From Brugia malayi (Eukaryota > Nematoda > Chromadorea > Rhabditida > Onchocercidae): 64,000 nt of DNA. The notes under the pieces were generated by a model. The model was not told the origin of the DNA and did not search any database. It saw nothing but the letters and a program-made list of their open reading frames with translations. Location: positions 15,806,721 through 15,870,720 of the forward strand of contig NW_025062479.1 of NCBI RefSeq assembly GCF_000002995.4, in the 5' to 3' direction. The translations under genes and the position numbers were made by a program. This document shows, in pieces, positions 52,312-64,000 of the stretch. Numbering within the stretch: position 1 is the stretch's first letter; each line of letters opens with the position of its first letter.

Positions 52312-55300
52312 GAAAAAGAAAGTCATACGATTAAATTAAACAATGATGAATAATGCTATTTTTTTAACTGCAAATTAAAACTAGTTGAAATAAATTGCCA
52401 ATAAAATCTAGTATTCAAATTCTTTTCAATAATTTAAAAAAAAAGAAAATGCATGGAAAAATTGTAAACTATATTCCATTGATTTCTTCTTCCTTCTTTT
52501 CTCGTTTCCTCTCTATATCTATTTTAACAATATTTTAATCTATAATTATCTAACTAACGATGAAATACAAATGTTATATGCAATCGAAATTTTTTTTTAA
52601 CACTTTAACCAGTCGCATTCGTTCATTTCATCATCATTGCATGTCCAACCATAATCATTATAAAATGTTATCATATGACATATTATTAGAATGTATTAAT
52701 GCATAATAGTGGAATTAATCATGCCAGAGGAAATAATTAATCAACATTTTTTATGATAATGATAATCCTATGAATTGTTTATGCATTTATACTTTCTTGA
52801 ATGTTTAAATTCAATGTTTAAAATATTTATGCTTTTCTTGAATGGATGTTTAAAGATTAACTGATTCTGGGATAGAATATATATAAAGCAATCCGGAAAT
52901 TAAATCTTCCATTTCATTTTATTTAATTTCGTAAAGAATTCCATTTTTTATTCCAATGTTTTGTTCCAATCCTCGTTTACTTTCTCATTTATCTCTTTTC
53001 TTTTGGCTTATTGTTACTAAATTTTTGTTTGGTAATCATAATGATTTCAAGTAAAATCGGTTAATTAATCTACAAATCTTTCAGTATTTTATATTCTATA
53101 TACATGTTAAGTTACTTTATTTATAGTTAGCATAAAGTAACAAGTACATATGTATTGTTATCAATTTTTTATAAATTATTTCCTAATCATATAGTTCTAT
53201 TCCTATTATAGTACTTAATGACAATTACAACATAAATTGATTTGAAATAGGAAAAGATTTAAATTTTAGTGAAACTTTTGTACTATCAAAATAACAAATA
53301 AATAATGCATATTGATAAATTATCCTAATTTTTCTTCTTTTGATGTGAATCTTAAAACAACGCATAAATGATAGCATAGAACGAAATGAATGAATAAAGT
53401 GTAAGGGTAATTTAAAATTTAAGTAAAATTGTTTTTAAATTACAAAAAAAAGCGTTTGGTTTCTTCTTTTTAATTCATTTATTCTTATATTCGCTTTATC
53501 AAATATGTTGAATAAATAATTAATCAAAAAAAAAAGAAAGGAAAAAAGAAAAAGAAAGGAAGAAACGAATCGGGATGATAATAAAACATTTATATAAATA
53601 TATCATTGCAAAAAATTTTCAATATCGTTAAGTTTTTTTTTATAATTTCTTCTTTGAATTTTCGGTTTTCATTTTTTTGTAAAATTTTTAAAACCAACAA
53701 AGATATATATATATATATAAGTGTATGTATGTGACATCATTTTGTTGTCTTTCCGTTTGTTAAAATAAATGACATTACGAAAAGGATTGTCTGTCAGACA
53801 GATGACACGAATGGAACATAGAAAAAAAAATTCCGTTCATTATCGCCGTTTTGATTCTCTCAAAGCTTTAATAATGTCCCGAGAAAAAGAAAAAAGTGAT
53901 TGCTCTTTCAACATTACAGACTAATCTTAAACAGTACTTTGTTCTTTTCTCTCTCTCTCTCTCCCCTTGTTTCTTCCTCTTTCTTCTAATTCATCTCTAT
54001 AAAAATACTATTATTAGTTTTTAATAATTATCGTTTTTTAAAGAAAGGTGATGAATAAGAGAAGTTCATAATGGATGAGAAAAAAGTGAAAATATTAGGA
54101 ATAGATGAAACGGAAATGATAAACTCTTATCCTTATAAAAATTCTCAAATAGTTATTTAATCAAATGTTGATTTTTTTTTTTTTTTTTTTAAACAAAAAA
54201 AAAGATAAATATTAGCTAATTATTCAGCTATCTTTGAATTAAGAAACACGCAGTAATTATATGATTAATTAATCGAAAGTAAAAATCCACGATTTATATG
54301 CATAAAATTATCTTATTTCTTATTAGTTTAAAATTATTTGTCCTAGAAAATTTTACCAAATTTGCCAAATGAGGAATAAATTTTTTCCTTTTTTAATAAA
54401 ATCGAAGATGATATTTATTTTGATGTCAATAAAGATGAAAATGGAGAAAAGAGCGTGTTAAAAATTAAGAAAAGAATCGGAAGTCAATTTATTCGCTTTT
54501 TATTTTTTCTAATAATACTGCTGCTAATAATGTTTTTCTTGATCCCAAACATATATTTCAAGTTGATTTCATATTTAAAATATTTAAATTAGTCTTTCGA
54601 CATTTATTTTACTTCTCCTCAAAAATTATCATTGCAAACAACAATAACATAGGAAAAATATATGTAGTTGATAAGTTAATTTATTTGAACAGTTTTAAAG
54701 AGAAGTGTTGGATTATACATGTGGAGAACAAAAATATTTTATTTGCCAAAAAATCACAAAAAAAAAGTTAAGCATAATTAAAAAGAAAAAAGGGACGGTA
54801 AAAAAGAAAGCTGAAAAAGATAAAAAAAGAAAATGCAACATAAGAAATTACTCATTTATTCATTTCTTTTCAATTAAATTAAATATTTTATTCGTTTCAA
54901 ATCACCAGAAAAAAAATGTCATCCAAATTATTGATCATATATTACTTTGACATGAAAAAAAGGATTTATGGAAAACTTTTTATTCATTTTATCAACATTA
55001 TTAGATGATAATTTACTCAATTACTATTTATGTTTTAATTTATTCAACAAATTTGTGTGTATAATTCGTACTCGTTGAAAGCAAATACGGCGATAAAAAT
55101 TGCATTGGCCCTTTTTTTTCATCCCTAATTTCAGTTTATATTATAAAACATATTATTTTGAGAGGACGAAGGAAAAAAAGGAGAAAGGGAAAAAGTAAGA
55201 AAGTTGCAAAAAAGCATCAAAAATAAAAATAAATAAATAAATAAATAAATAAAGATTGAAATAACAATGTTTGTTGAAAAAAATTGATAGTATTGAAATA

Positions 55301-58300
55301 ATATTATAAAAAAATAGTAATAGTAATGCTAATAATGGCAAAAATAATATTGTAAGGTAGAAAAAGCATCAAAATAATATTTGTAAAACTAGTAATAGTA
55401 AAAGGAAAATGTAATAATAATTGTAAATAATAATAATCATGATGATAATTAGAAAATAGTAATTTTTTATTATTATTATCATTTACACTATTTTTTATTA
55501 TTATCATACACTTTTTTTTATTGTCATTAACAGAAGGAAGAAATGATAATCGTATGATCAATAATAATAAATAATAACAATAATGATGATAACAATAAAG
55601 AATAAGAATAATGTAAATGATAATAAACATTCGAAAGAAATTTATTTGGATAAGGAAAAAGAATTCTACAAAAAAAGGAGCGAAATTATTCTTAATAGCA
55701 ATTCCAGCGATCAAAAATCATGAAATATACTGCTATATGAATAATCGGGAGAATTTTTCTTAGTATCTTTTAGCTAGAAAAAATTTTTAATATTTCACAA
55801 TCTGATCGCTTCATTTATCATCAAATGAGAAAAAAGACACTAAAAAAGGGAAAAGAAATGAAATAGAATGAAAAAAAAAGTATGACTTATGATTTAAGTG
55901 AAATTGCATCCATGAAAAAGAATTTTGATTAATTATTATCGTTGTCATTCTAATATTGTGCCACTTACAAATTGCTTTTTAAACTTTAGAAAAAAGAACA
56001 GAAAAAAGCGCTATTGAAAAAGGAAAAAGAAGGAAAAAAATGGAGCTAAAGTTTCATATTAAAATGTAAAATACAATCAAATAGTATTGCGTTTCATTTC
56101 ATTGAATTTTCAAGTTTATTTTAAAATCGTATATTTTAATGGTTTTTATTATTGTCATTATCGTTATTGTTAGTATTATTATCATTCGTACTTATTATTA
56201 GCAGGTTAATTAATTAACTACTATTGTTATTATTATTATTATAACTATTGTTCATCTGACTTAGAATAAACATGGAATTTCATGAATTCTTTAGCACTTC
56301 TTTCCAGCAACAAATAAGTCAACAAATAAGAAGTGAATGAACAGAGAAAGAATTAAATATAGAGTAGGAAATTATTGGAGTAAAGAAAATTTATTGAAAA
56401 AAAAAAAAAACCTAGTCATTTTATAATTTAAGCAAAGATATTTTTAAGGCAAAAAGCATTCCTTTGCAAATTTAATATGTCATAAGGGGATTTTTTTTTT
56501 TTTGACAACATGAATTAATTCTAAAAAAAAAAATGAAAAAAATGAAAAAGATCAATATGAGCAAAATTAACGTAGAACAAAATTTTAACAAATTAAAATA
56601 ATTTTTATTTCAATGAATTATTCACATTATGATTTACAACTTTATATGTAAAGAAAAAATAAATTTTCAAAATTTTATTTCACAAAAAATTTAACTATGA
56701 CAATAATAATAACTATACTCATATGTCCAGACTATTGCAATGCTTTAAAATTAAATGATTAAAAGTTGAATGAAATATTGGAAGAAGTGGTTGAAATAAT
56801 AAAATAAAATGTAAATCAATTTTTGCATTTTTCCATAAATTATTCCAAATTTTCTTATTTAAAACCAATCAAAAGATTACTTTTTCCTTTTCTTTTTTCA
56901 GAAAAAAAAATGAGAAAAAAGGACGCAAAAATTTTCTAGTCTATTGATATATATAAAAAAATTTTTCCATTTGCTTTATATCACTTAGAAAAACAGATAA
57001 TGCTTTTTTTTTTTTTTTTTTTTTTTTGACATATACGAATTTCTCTATTTGTCAATCAATAAAAAGTGGACAAAAAGTGGAATGACAGCGAGTGGTTTGA
57101 TAGCAAATCAAATATATGAAATGATTATTTATCAGCAACAAACTTGTCATTAATCAATACATATTACTGCATTGAAATACTGGAATCTTGAAAAATTAAC
57201 CTATTATTTTAACAAGTAGCAAAAAAATAAATATGTATTCAAAGTATTATCATTTATAAACATATAAGATGCATTAAGAGAATTTGTTGTATTAAATTAA
57301 TATCATTTATCTATTTATCCCTATTGTTTTGTGAGGCATCAATATTAAATTAAAAAAAAATTTTCTTTACAATCTGTGAAAATTTATTTGAATGTTTATG
57401 TTTGAAATGCCAATGAAATATTTTCTATTTAAGACTTTTTCTCGCCAATTCGTCCCTCATTGGGAATCATTGGGAATTAAACGAATATGCAGATTTTATC
57501 CAATTGCAGTGAATGTGAAAAAGGAAATTAAATGGAAAAGTTAATTTGAGTAGTACCGTTTTACCAACCTTTCATTTATTTCATCAAAGGCAAGATTGCA
57601 ATGAAGAAAATCTCACATTAAATGATGACATTCACTTCACATTTTACTACTTTAATTAGATCCACCGTTCCTTAATTATTTTTTCATCCCAAATTGCTCA
57701 TCAAAATTGTTTAAATGGTGAGTAATTGTAGTTTTGCATAGAAATCAATATATATTATTATTGATCGATCAATGACATTGATAGATATTTCATCTCATAT
57801 ATTCACGTTATCTATTTCCTTTTCCATATGTGTTAGGAGTTTTTTTTTTTTTAAAAAAAAAAAATCAGATTCATTAATTGATTTAATTACTTAAATTTAC
57901 ACATCCAATTTTAATTATGAATGATGTGCACATAAAGTATTTCACATTTGTAATTTTATTGCGTTTTTAAAGGATGCAAATGAAATCTACAATTCCTAAA
58001 TCAGTTAATTATTATTCATGTTGCAATTTATATTAGCTTTTTTTCCACATTCTTTTTTTTTTTTCATTTCTCTAATTTTTATTTGTTACCACTCACTTAA
58101 TTTTATTTTACATCAACATTGTCATATTTATTAATTTTTATTTTGTGTGATAAAAAAAGAAAAAAATTTGATAAGACAAACCTTAACAGAAGATGTATCG
58201 GCAATAGTTGCTGAATCAATTGATTCCAATGTTTTTGGTTGTTCATTTTTATCAATATTATTAATTTCCGAACTGCAAAACGTAACTCGTAAGAATGGAA

Positions 58301-58388
58301 ATAATAGTAATAATATTATTATTAGCATAAGATGAAATTGTGTTAAATAATGATATTGTAAAGTTGTTGGCCGTTGCCAATATTCCAT
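48242..58388 (-). CDS. Secreted GPI-anchored, Ser-Gly acidic protein (putative small proteoglycan), three exons, 190 residues
   Basis: Exons in gene order: 58388-58182, 49655-49430, 48381-48242; phases 0 and 1 match at the two joins. Residues about 16-38 are a signal peptide (FHLMLIIILLLLFPFLRVTF). The middle carries three acidic Ser-Gly sites typical of glycosaminoglycan attachment: S78 (IEGSGSSNS), S98 (GGEGSGNQ) and S105 (NEGSGDTEED). A Thr-rich stretch and a proline-rich stalk (LPTRPPVIAKPP) follow. The chain ends with about 18 hydrophobic residues and only LH beyond (LSVLTAFIIIIWVSLLLH), preceded by GSTDRS, which fits a GPI-anchor signal with omega near G166-D169. It resembles the ectodomain of syndecan or the tail of glypican, but lacks the glypican cysteine domain and the syndecan cytoplasmic EFYA tail. 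A cell-surface role is inferred. The first intron is 8.5 kb; an extra exon in it cannot be excluded. Confidence 0.68.
51061..51446. repeat. Imperfect direct duplication, period 208 bases
   Basis: Copy 1 (51061-51243) and copy 2 (51269-51446) begin AATTGTACAATTTATAATCA and AATTGTACAAATTATAATCA. They run in parallel through TTATACCAA, a GATAATACAT block, TATCTAACA, AATTATTAGTTTATC and CTATT/TTTCT. Several substitutions and small indels separate them, so the duplication is not recent. Confidence 0.9.
52271..52310. repeat. Uninterrupted run of 40 A
   Basis: Longest homopolymer in the window. It could be the tail of an old retroposed transcript, but the sequence before it shows no recognisable gene or element. 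Confidence 0.95.
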
Positions 58389-59709
58389 TACAGTATAATA
58401 ATAGCAATATTAGAAATATATGTATGATGGTTGAATCACATTTAGAATTTTCAGCAAAAATTTCAATGCTGATTTAAGTTTGTTTTAGTAGTAATGTCTC
58501 CGTTTTGTAAACCAACAATTATCACTAGTGTTATTAGTTTTTTTTTTTTTCTTGTTGTTTGGCTGTTGTTATTGTTTACTTTTATTCCAGATAATTATTG
58601 ACATGTAAATTACAAGCAATATTCATATTGATTCACGTTACACATTCTCGTTTTTTTTTGCTTTTTTTTCCCTTTTTTCTTCCTTTTTTTCTTGTTTCCC
58701 TTCTTTATTTTTGAGCAGCTTGTATCATTTATTGACAACAGTAATAATATTGATAATAATAACCAATTAAATAATAGATGAATTAAATTAGGACGGAAAT
58801 AAAAGGATGAGTTTAATAAATAATTGGCCAGAAATATCAATTTTATTTCAAATTCGTCGTTATTGATAATAACAGTAGAGCAGTAATACTAGAACTATTA
58901 GTAGTGATAATAATTGCAGTAGCAATAGTAGTTGGTATTGTTGTTGTTTTGTCTTCAACTATTACCATAAATCAAAAAAAAATATAATTTCTGCAAAAAC
59001 AATTTAGTTTGAGCAAGCGTTAAATTAAATTTAAATGAAACCTAAATTCGGGTTTGAAAAAAAAAATCTATTAAAGAAAGGAAGGAAAAAAAAGAAGGAA
59101 ATACCAAACAGAATATCAGACAATATTCATTACAAATTCAATTTTTGCAAAACAGTTTGTAAAGTAAGAATAATGGAAATTATTCGAAACTAATTTCCAG
59201 TTTCGTGAAAAAATTAAAATTTAAAAAAAAAATTTTAATTTTACGAAATCTAAATGATCATGTTGACTGATTATCTCGCATAAACATCACTAACAGATTT
59301 GATGAACAGTTTAGTGTGCAGTATAGTTTTCTTAGATCTAAAGTGCTGATTGATTATCTCATAGCACTTCCTTATTCGGAATATTCGAAAATTACAACTC
59401 AACAATGATAATTTCAAATTGTAGCCATTTTGAAAAAATAATTCACACGACTCGTATGACTGGCATTTAGAAAGAACTAAGTGGGAATGGGAAGAGAATA
59501 AAAAAATAATGAATTACAATAAATATAGAGAATAACAATGGGGTTACACTATAAATGATAATTGAGATTATAATGATAAAAAAAATACGTTCCCTGATAA
59601 TAACAATTATTATTATTATATCATGAAATGTATCATTTCTAATGCCTTATTAGATATTCCTGAATAAAAATTTCGGAATTATATTTAAGCCTTAACTTTT
59701 CGCTTAATT
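58389..59709. other. 5' flank of the GPI-anchored protein gene
   Basis: AT-rich upstream sequence with pyrimidine and purine tracts (58530-58700, 59050-59110). No gene or clear promoter motif is visible. Confidence 0.45.
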
Positions 59710-60585
59710 GTGATAACGTGTAATGATATGTGATATATGCGGCATATGATATGGTCTGTGATATGATGTGACATACATGTGGTTGACAGTATAAACGGCA
59801 TGACATATTGCATGGTACATGTACGGTACGGTATATAGTGCATGATGTACGATAATATGATGTGGTATGGCACGATACATGCTGTGTTGCATGATATATG
59901 GTATATGAGTAGTATATGGTACATGGCATGGCATGATATGGTACATGGTGGTGGCATGCATGCTACAGTATATCTGGTGTACTGGTATATTGGTATATGG
60001 TGCGCTATTATACAGTACATATTGATATATAGTATGACGTACGGTATATATATATGACATTGTATGGTATGTGATATACGATGATTATGTTGTGTAGTAT
60101 AGTATATAGTGATATGGTGTGTGCAAGACATGGTACGGTATATGATGTGGCATGATTCGGTATGTGATGGTACGGTGCATGATATGCTGATATGACATGT
60201 ATGGCATATGGTGTGTGCTGACAATGACGTGGTATGGTATATGGTATATTGTGCTGATATGTGACATACGATAATGTATATGGTATTCTTGTATAACATG
60301 TTATATGTGATATAATGTGATAAATGGTGATATGATATATGCTTACGTGGTGTGATGACATATGATATGATATAACATGTAGTATAATATGGTTATGGTA
60401 TGGTGTGGTATGCTGATATGGTATGTGTATAGTTTGCTTATAGTAACATGGCATAATATAATAAATGGTATACTGTGTGTATAATACGTTTATGGTATGT
60501 ATGATATGCTGATACGTGACATAGTATGATGCACGGTATGTGATGTGGCGATATGGTGTGACATATGATATGATAGATAAATGGA
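59710..60585. repeat. Long degenerate (ATGGT/GATAT)n pentamer array
   Basis: Nearly 900 bases of period-5 sequence built from TGATA, TGGTA, CATGG and TATGG variants. It resembles the array at 21847-22027. Because a pentamer array cycles through all frames, its reverse strand stays open in several overlapping frames for 100-200 codons. These are artefacts of the repeat, not genes. Confidence 0.93.
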
Positions 60586-60679
60586 TATGGAAAGATGGGA
60601 AGGATCGTAGGAAAGCGTAGAAGAGCAAAACATGAGTTAGTTTCCTTCAAGTTAGCATTTGTGAATGGATTACAACATG

Positions 60680-60897
60680 GACATATGCATACATAATACA
60701 CATGCCTGCATACCCACACCCACCCACTGCACAGATACACACCCACATACAACCCATACGCATACATATAATCACATGCACGCTTTAACTATATGCATAA
60801 ATGAACATACACGCATGCACACATACACAAATAAACACACATACAAGCGTACACACATGCACAGATACACATAGGCACATGCATACACATACACAGC
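60680..60897. repeat. CA-rich (ACACAT)n array
   Basis: Degenerate ACACAT/GCATAC-type repeat directly following the pentamer array after about 100 bases of unique sequence. Confidence 0.9.
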
Positions 60898-61018
60898 AGT
60901 TCACGTCTTGATTTACAGCCATTTTTTGGGTTGTTCCTCATTGTGCATTTGTTCGCTCTCGACGAGACGTTCCACCCCTTATCTCGAGAAACATTCTCGT
61001 ACACATTGCATCCGCCGT

Positions 61019-61079
61019 TACATACACATCATACTCTTACATACACTCACATACGCACACATACACATACATATGCGAA
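61019..61079. repeat. Second short CA-rich array
   Basis: ACATAC/CACATA repeat of about 60 bases. It is separated from the first CA array by about 120 bases of less AT-rich unique sequence (60898-61018). Confidence 0.85.
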
Positions 61080-61456
61080 CATTGAAAAAGTTCCTAATTC
61101 TATTTCATTGATTTCGTACTATTTATTCTTCTCGAACATTTCTCCTTCAGAGTTATATACACAAGGCAGCAATATTGTTATTTAGACTTAGGCTACTACA
61201 AATTATTGCTGTTATGACCAAAGATTGGATTAGCTCATTTAAATGTCGTTTTCAAATACCGCTGTTTGTAGTTGAATCCAACAATATGTTCCACCTTTAT
61301 TTACCTCCGAATTTCTGGTAACAAACAGTTCGTTAAACGTTATTTATTAATGTATGCCCTTCGGTTTCGATTCGTAAATGGAGAATCTTAAACTTGGGTA
61401 ATTAAACCATATGCTAATTTACTAATTAAAAAGGCAAATTTGACGTTTAATTAATT

Positions 61457-61639
61457 ATGAATCAACATTTCAGCACTTCACTTTTGATAGGATATATTTG
61501 GGTTGCAAATGGTTACGTATCATTGTTAGGAAATTACGTATCATGTGTATTCATCGATGATTTAATGATAATAACAGAACACGTAACGGCTCTTAAATTG
61601 CAGCATATAATTTTGAGGTTTAGAAAGAACAGATTATGA
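61457..61639 (+). mobile_element. Reverse transcriptase fragment, Ty3/gypsy-like relic
   Basis: A 60-codon open frame reads ...SLLGNYVSCVFIDDLMIITEH... and ends ILRFRKNRL. This matches the layout of the retrotransposon RT active site (a YLDD-type box, here FIDD, about 13 residues before a helix ending LRKxxL). The two catalytic aspartates are present. Upstream RT blocks, integrase, protease and terminal repeats were not found nearby, and the frame stops straight after the motif. It is therefore a short dead fragment, if the match is real. Confidence 0.55.
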
Positions 61640-64000
61640 TACCTAAGTAAATATATTACGTGGTTATTAGATTATAGTTTATGCAATTTTTAAACCCAGA
61701 ATATGTGTACACAAAGTATAAATCCGAAATATATCATAAGCAATTTATTTTTCCGCAGTTTATCAGCGGAAAATTCCAGGACATGATCGCTCAAATATTG
61801 TTCAAATCTTATCTCTCAGAAAGATTGTTATTAATGAATTCATTCATTATTATTATTAATTAGAAATTCACGACTTATTGGATGACACTTTGAATGGAAT
61901 AGAAAAGTTCGTTTAAAATTATTTTTAGTCGGGAACTGTGTAAATATTAACATTAATCCATAGCCGACTTTGAATTATTTCATTCTTTCCTCTTTTTTCC
62001 ACTCTCCAAAATTTATGTTTTTGGAAACGATGTCCTTCAAATGACCTTTAGTGTTTGAAAAAAGCAGATGACAAAGATGAAAAAAATTGAAAACGCAAAA
62101 ATCGTTGCTAGTTATATTTAATATGCGGACAGCGAAATGATAATGGAAATAAATACTGTGTTTTTATTTTTTTTTTCTTTCATCTCTTTCCTAAATTTCA
62201 TCTAAGCTTACTTAACTACAATGAGGTCATTTTAATTCGTCCATTTTTGTAAATGTTGAATTACTGCATAATTCTTTTTTCTATTATTTATAAAATGTAA
62301 TTATATTACAATGAAAAACATATAATTAAATATTATAAAGCACATATTCGGTGATAAACATGGATTGATTAAATAGATAAAAATCGATAGATTGTTATAG
62401 ATTTAACAAGCCGAGTTTTTAAACAAAACCTGACTTAAATTTAAAAAAAAAAAAAAACAAGAAAACAAAAAAAGCAAAGAAAATATTAAATTGATGACAG
62501 ATCAAATTAGTTTACTAATTTATATAAGCCTATTATTTTTAAAGTTTTTTCCATAAGTTTTGCTTAACATCCAGAGTAATAAAAAATTCGTCAAAATGAT
62601 TTAGATTTAAAAAAGGGAAAAAGTGGGAAAAGACATAAATTTCCGAAAAAAGCAGATTTCATAGCACAAAAAATGTTAATTTCATTAAATTTATCTGCGA
62701 ATGAAATAAATAATTTCAAATAGAATAAATCAATCAGTACCAGAAATATACTTGCCACAAAATTATGGGATAAAAATTAAGTAAGCAGTAATTAATCAAT
62801 GATTGCTTTATTTGTATTGATAATTTTGATAACAATTTTGCAAATATAATAATTTTGTCTCAAATGTAATCCAAAATTATAGAGTTAATTGAAAGTTTAA
62901 TAATTAATTCCAATTTTTCCTTATTTTTTCACTTCCCAAGCACTGTTTTAAGTTAACATAGACTTCATAATCTTAAATCAATTTTATCGAAATACTAAAA
63001 GATCATTGCGAATTCATTAAAACAACACTGAAAAAAGAAATGAAAATTGAATAAATCAGTGAAAAGGAATAAATGAAAGACAGGCACAATGTGAAAACAT
63101 GTTCATTTAATTCATTTTAATTTAAACATGTTCATTTATTTTTTATACTATCATATAAATTTATAAGTTGATTTGAGAAAAAAAAATAATATTTGAATGA
63201 ATTATTTATAGAGATGTAGAAAAAGAAAAAAACAATGTAAGTTGCTCTTTTTTCAATAAACCAAAATTACTCAGTGATGATAAGAAAAAAATGAATGAAA
63301 AGTAAGAAAAAAAACAAGGAGATTAGAAATCAAAAAATATAAATTAGAAATGATAATCGATTAAAATAACATTTGAAATTAGTACAGAAAAAAAAAGAAA
63401 AGAAATGAATTTGATTGAAGAAGGTGGAAAAAACTAAGAAATGATAAGGAAAATAGTTTCCAAATATGATTTTATCAGCAATTAGCAGAGAATGATAATT
63501 CATTTAAACTTATTATTAGACAAACAGTTCATTTTAGCAAAATATAAAAGTGTGCTGTAAATGATATCATAACCATTTAATTGCTGACTGAATTTTTTTT
63601 CTCAAATTTAATTATTGAAATGTAAAAATGATGAAAACTAAAATTTTTCAAATTTATCATACTAATTAAATATATAATCGCTATCATTCGTTTAGCAAAT
63701 AGTTTGAAACTATGCCTGTAATTTCAGTTTTTTGATAATGATTATATCATCATATATTACAAAAATATGAAGAGATCATATGTAGGCCATTATCAATTAA
63801 AAAAATTCATGTAATTTTTTGAAAAAAATTTTTGATTTAAATTCTGAAATCTATTTTTTTTTCTTTCTGTCTAAAGCTAAATTCGATAACTTAGCAATTA
63901 ATAAAAAATTTGAAAATTTCTTCTATCAATGAACGAATATTACAAAGAGAATAAAATTGTTATTCAACGATTTGACATAAAAATAAATAATAAATAATTA
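61640..64000. other. AT-rich end of the window, nothing recognised
   Basis: Short open frames (for example 61681-61863) show no family motif and no exon-like borders. The rest is AT-rich with A and T runs. Confidence 0.5.

Larger units (their letters stand above)
49656..58181. other. 8.5 kb first intron of the GPI-anchored protein gene
   Basis: AT-rich and repeat-bearing, with a 28-base A run just upstream of exon 2 (49666-49692), a 208-base-period duplication (51061-51446) and a 40-base A run (52271-52310). It has T-rich patches and loose ATT/AAT-rich sequence at 55330-55640. Open frames here are low-complexity. No nested gene or RNA is recognised. Confidence 0.5.

Noticed and set aside
55304..55714. 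Minus-strand 136-codon frame rich in Tyr, Ile and Phe
   Set aside because: Derived from ATT/AAT-rich low-complexity DNA inside the 8.5 kb intron.
59639..60628. Several overlapping minus-strand frames of 96-206 codons
   Set aside because: They lie wholly in a period-5 repeat, which stays open in many frames at once. Composition is Ile/Tyr/His/Ser repeats with no domain.
1..64000. tRNA, rRNA, CRISPR array or bacterial endosymbiont insertion
   Set aside because: No tRNA-like box B motif in a cloverleaf setting, no rRNA blocks and no regularly spaced repeat-spacer pattern. No long uninterrupted bacterial-type reading frames occur anywhere in the window.

Overview
The window is eukaryotic nuclear DNA and is very AT-rich. 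Genes are cut into many small exons (28 to 288 bases). Introns begin with GT and most end in TTTCAG or a similar T-rich acceptor, and several start codons lie 10 to 50 bases downstream of such an acceptor, which would suit spliced-leader trans-splicing. Together with a TWK-like two-pore potassium channel and an AIR-like Aurora kinase this points to a nematode, most likely a spirurid or filarial worm. The species is an inference. No bacterial-type genes, rRNA, tRNA or CRISPR arrays were found.

Layout. 1-9856 is AT-rich sequence with one perfect hairpin and one candidate initial exon. 9857-13036 (minus) is transaldolase, eight exons. It faces away from an SPT3-like SAGA subunit at 13956-18035 (plus, seven exons) across a 0.9 kb shared upstream region. 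19222-27394 (plus) is a two-pore potassium channel, fourteen exons. 28465-30317 (plus) is an Aurora kinase, six exons. 32475-34362 (plus) is MRT4/MRTO4, a 60S ribosome assembly factor, six exons. 35269-36628 (plus) encodes an unrecognised 175-residue single-pass membrane protein. 38386-41068 (minus) is a complete NADAR/YbiA-type N-glycosidase, seven exons, with all three catalytic residues. 48242-58388 (minus) is a 190-residue secreted protein with Ser-Gly acidic motifs and a C-terminal GPI-type signal, three exons and an 8.5 kb first intron. From 58.4 kb on the sequence is repeat-rich: a long degenerate pentamer array, two CA-rich arrays and a reverse transcriptase relic.

Every multi-exon model closes in reading phase at every junction, which is the main support for the exon borders. 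They are built by eye and not checked against transcripts. The genes are a mix of housekeeping functions (pentose phosphate pathway, transcription, mitosis, ribosome assembly) and membrane or surface functions (channel, GPI-anchored protein). They do not form one pathway, and no operon is clear.

Beyond the genes, the window holds two decayed copies of exon segments next to their parents (SPT3 exon 5, and exon 2 of the 35-36 kb gene), a 208-base direct duplication, a 39-base minisatellite and three degenerate pentamer arrays. The most interesting items are the NADAR enzyme in an animal, the small GPI-anchored putative proteoglycan and the unrecognised membrane protein.
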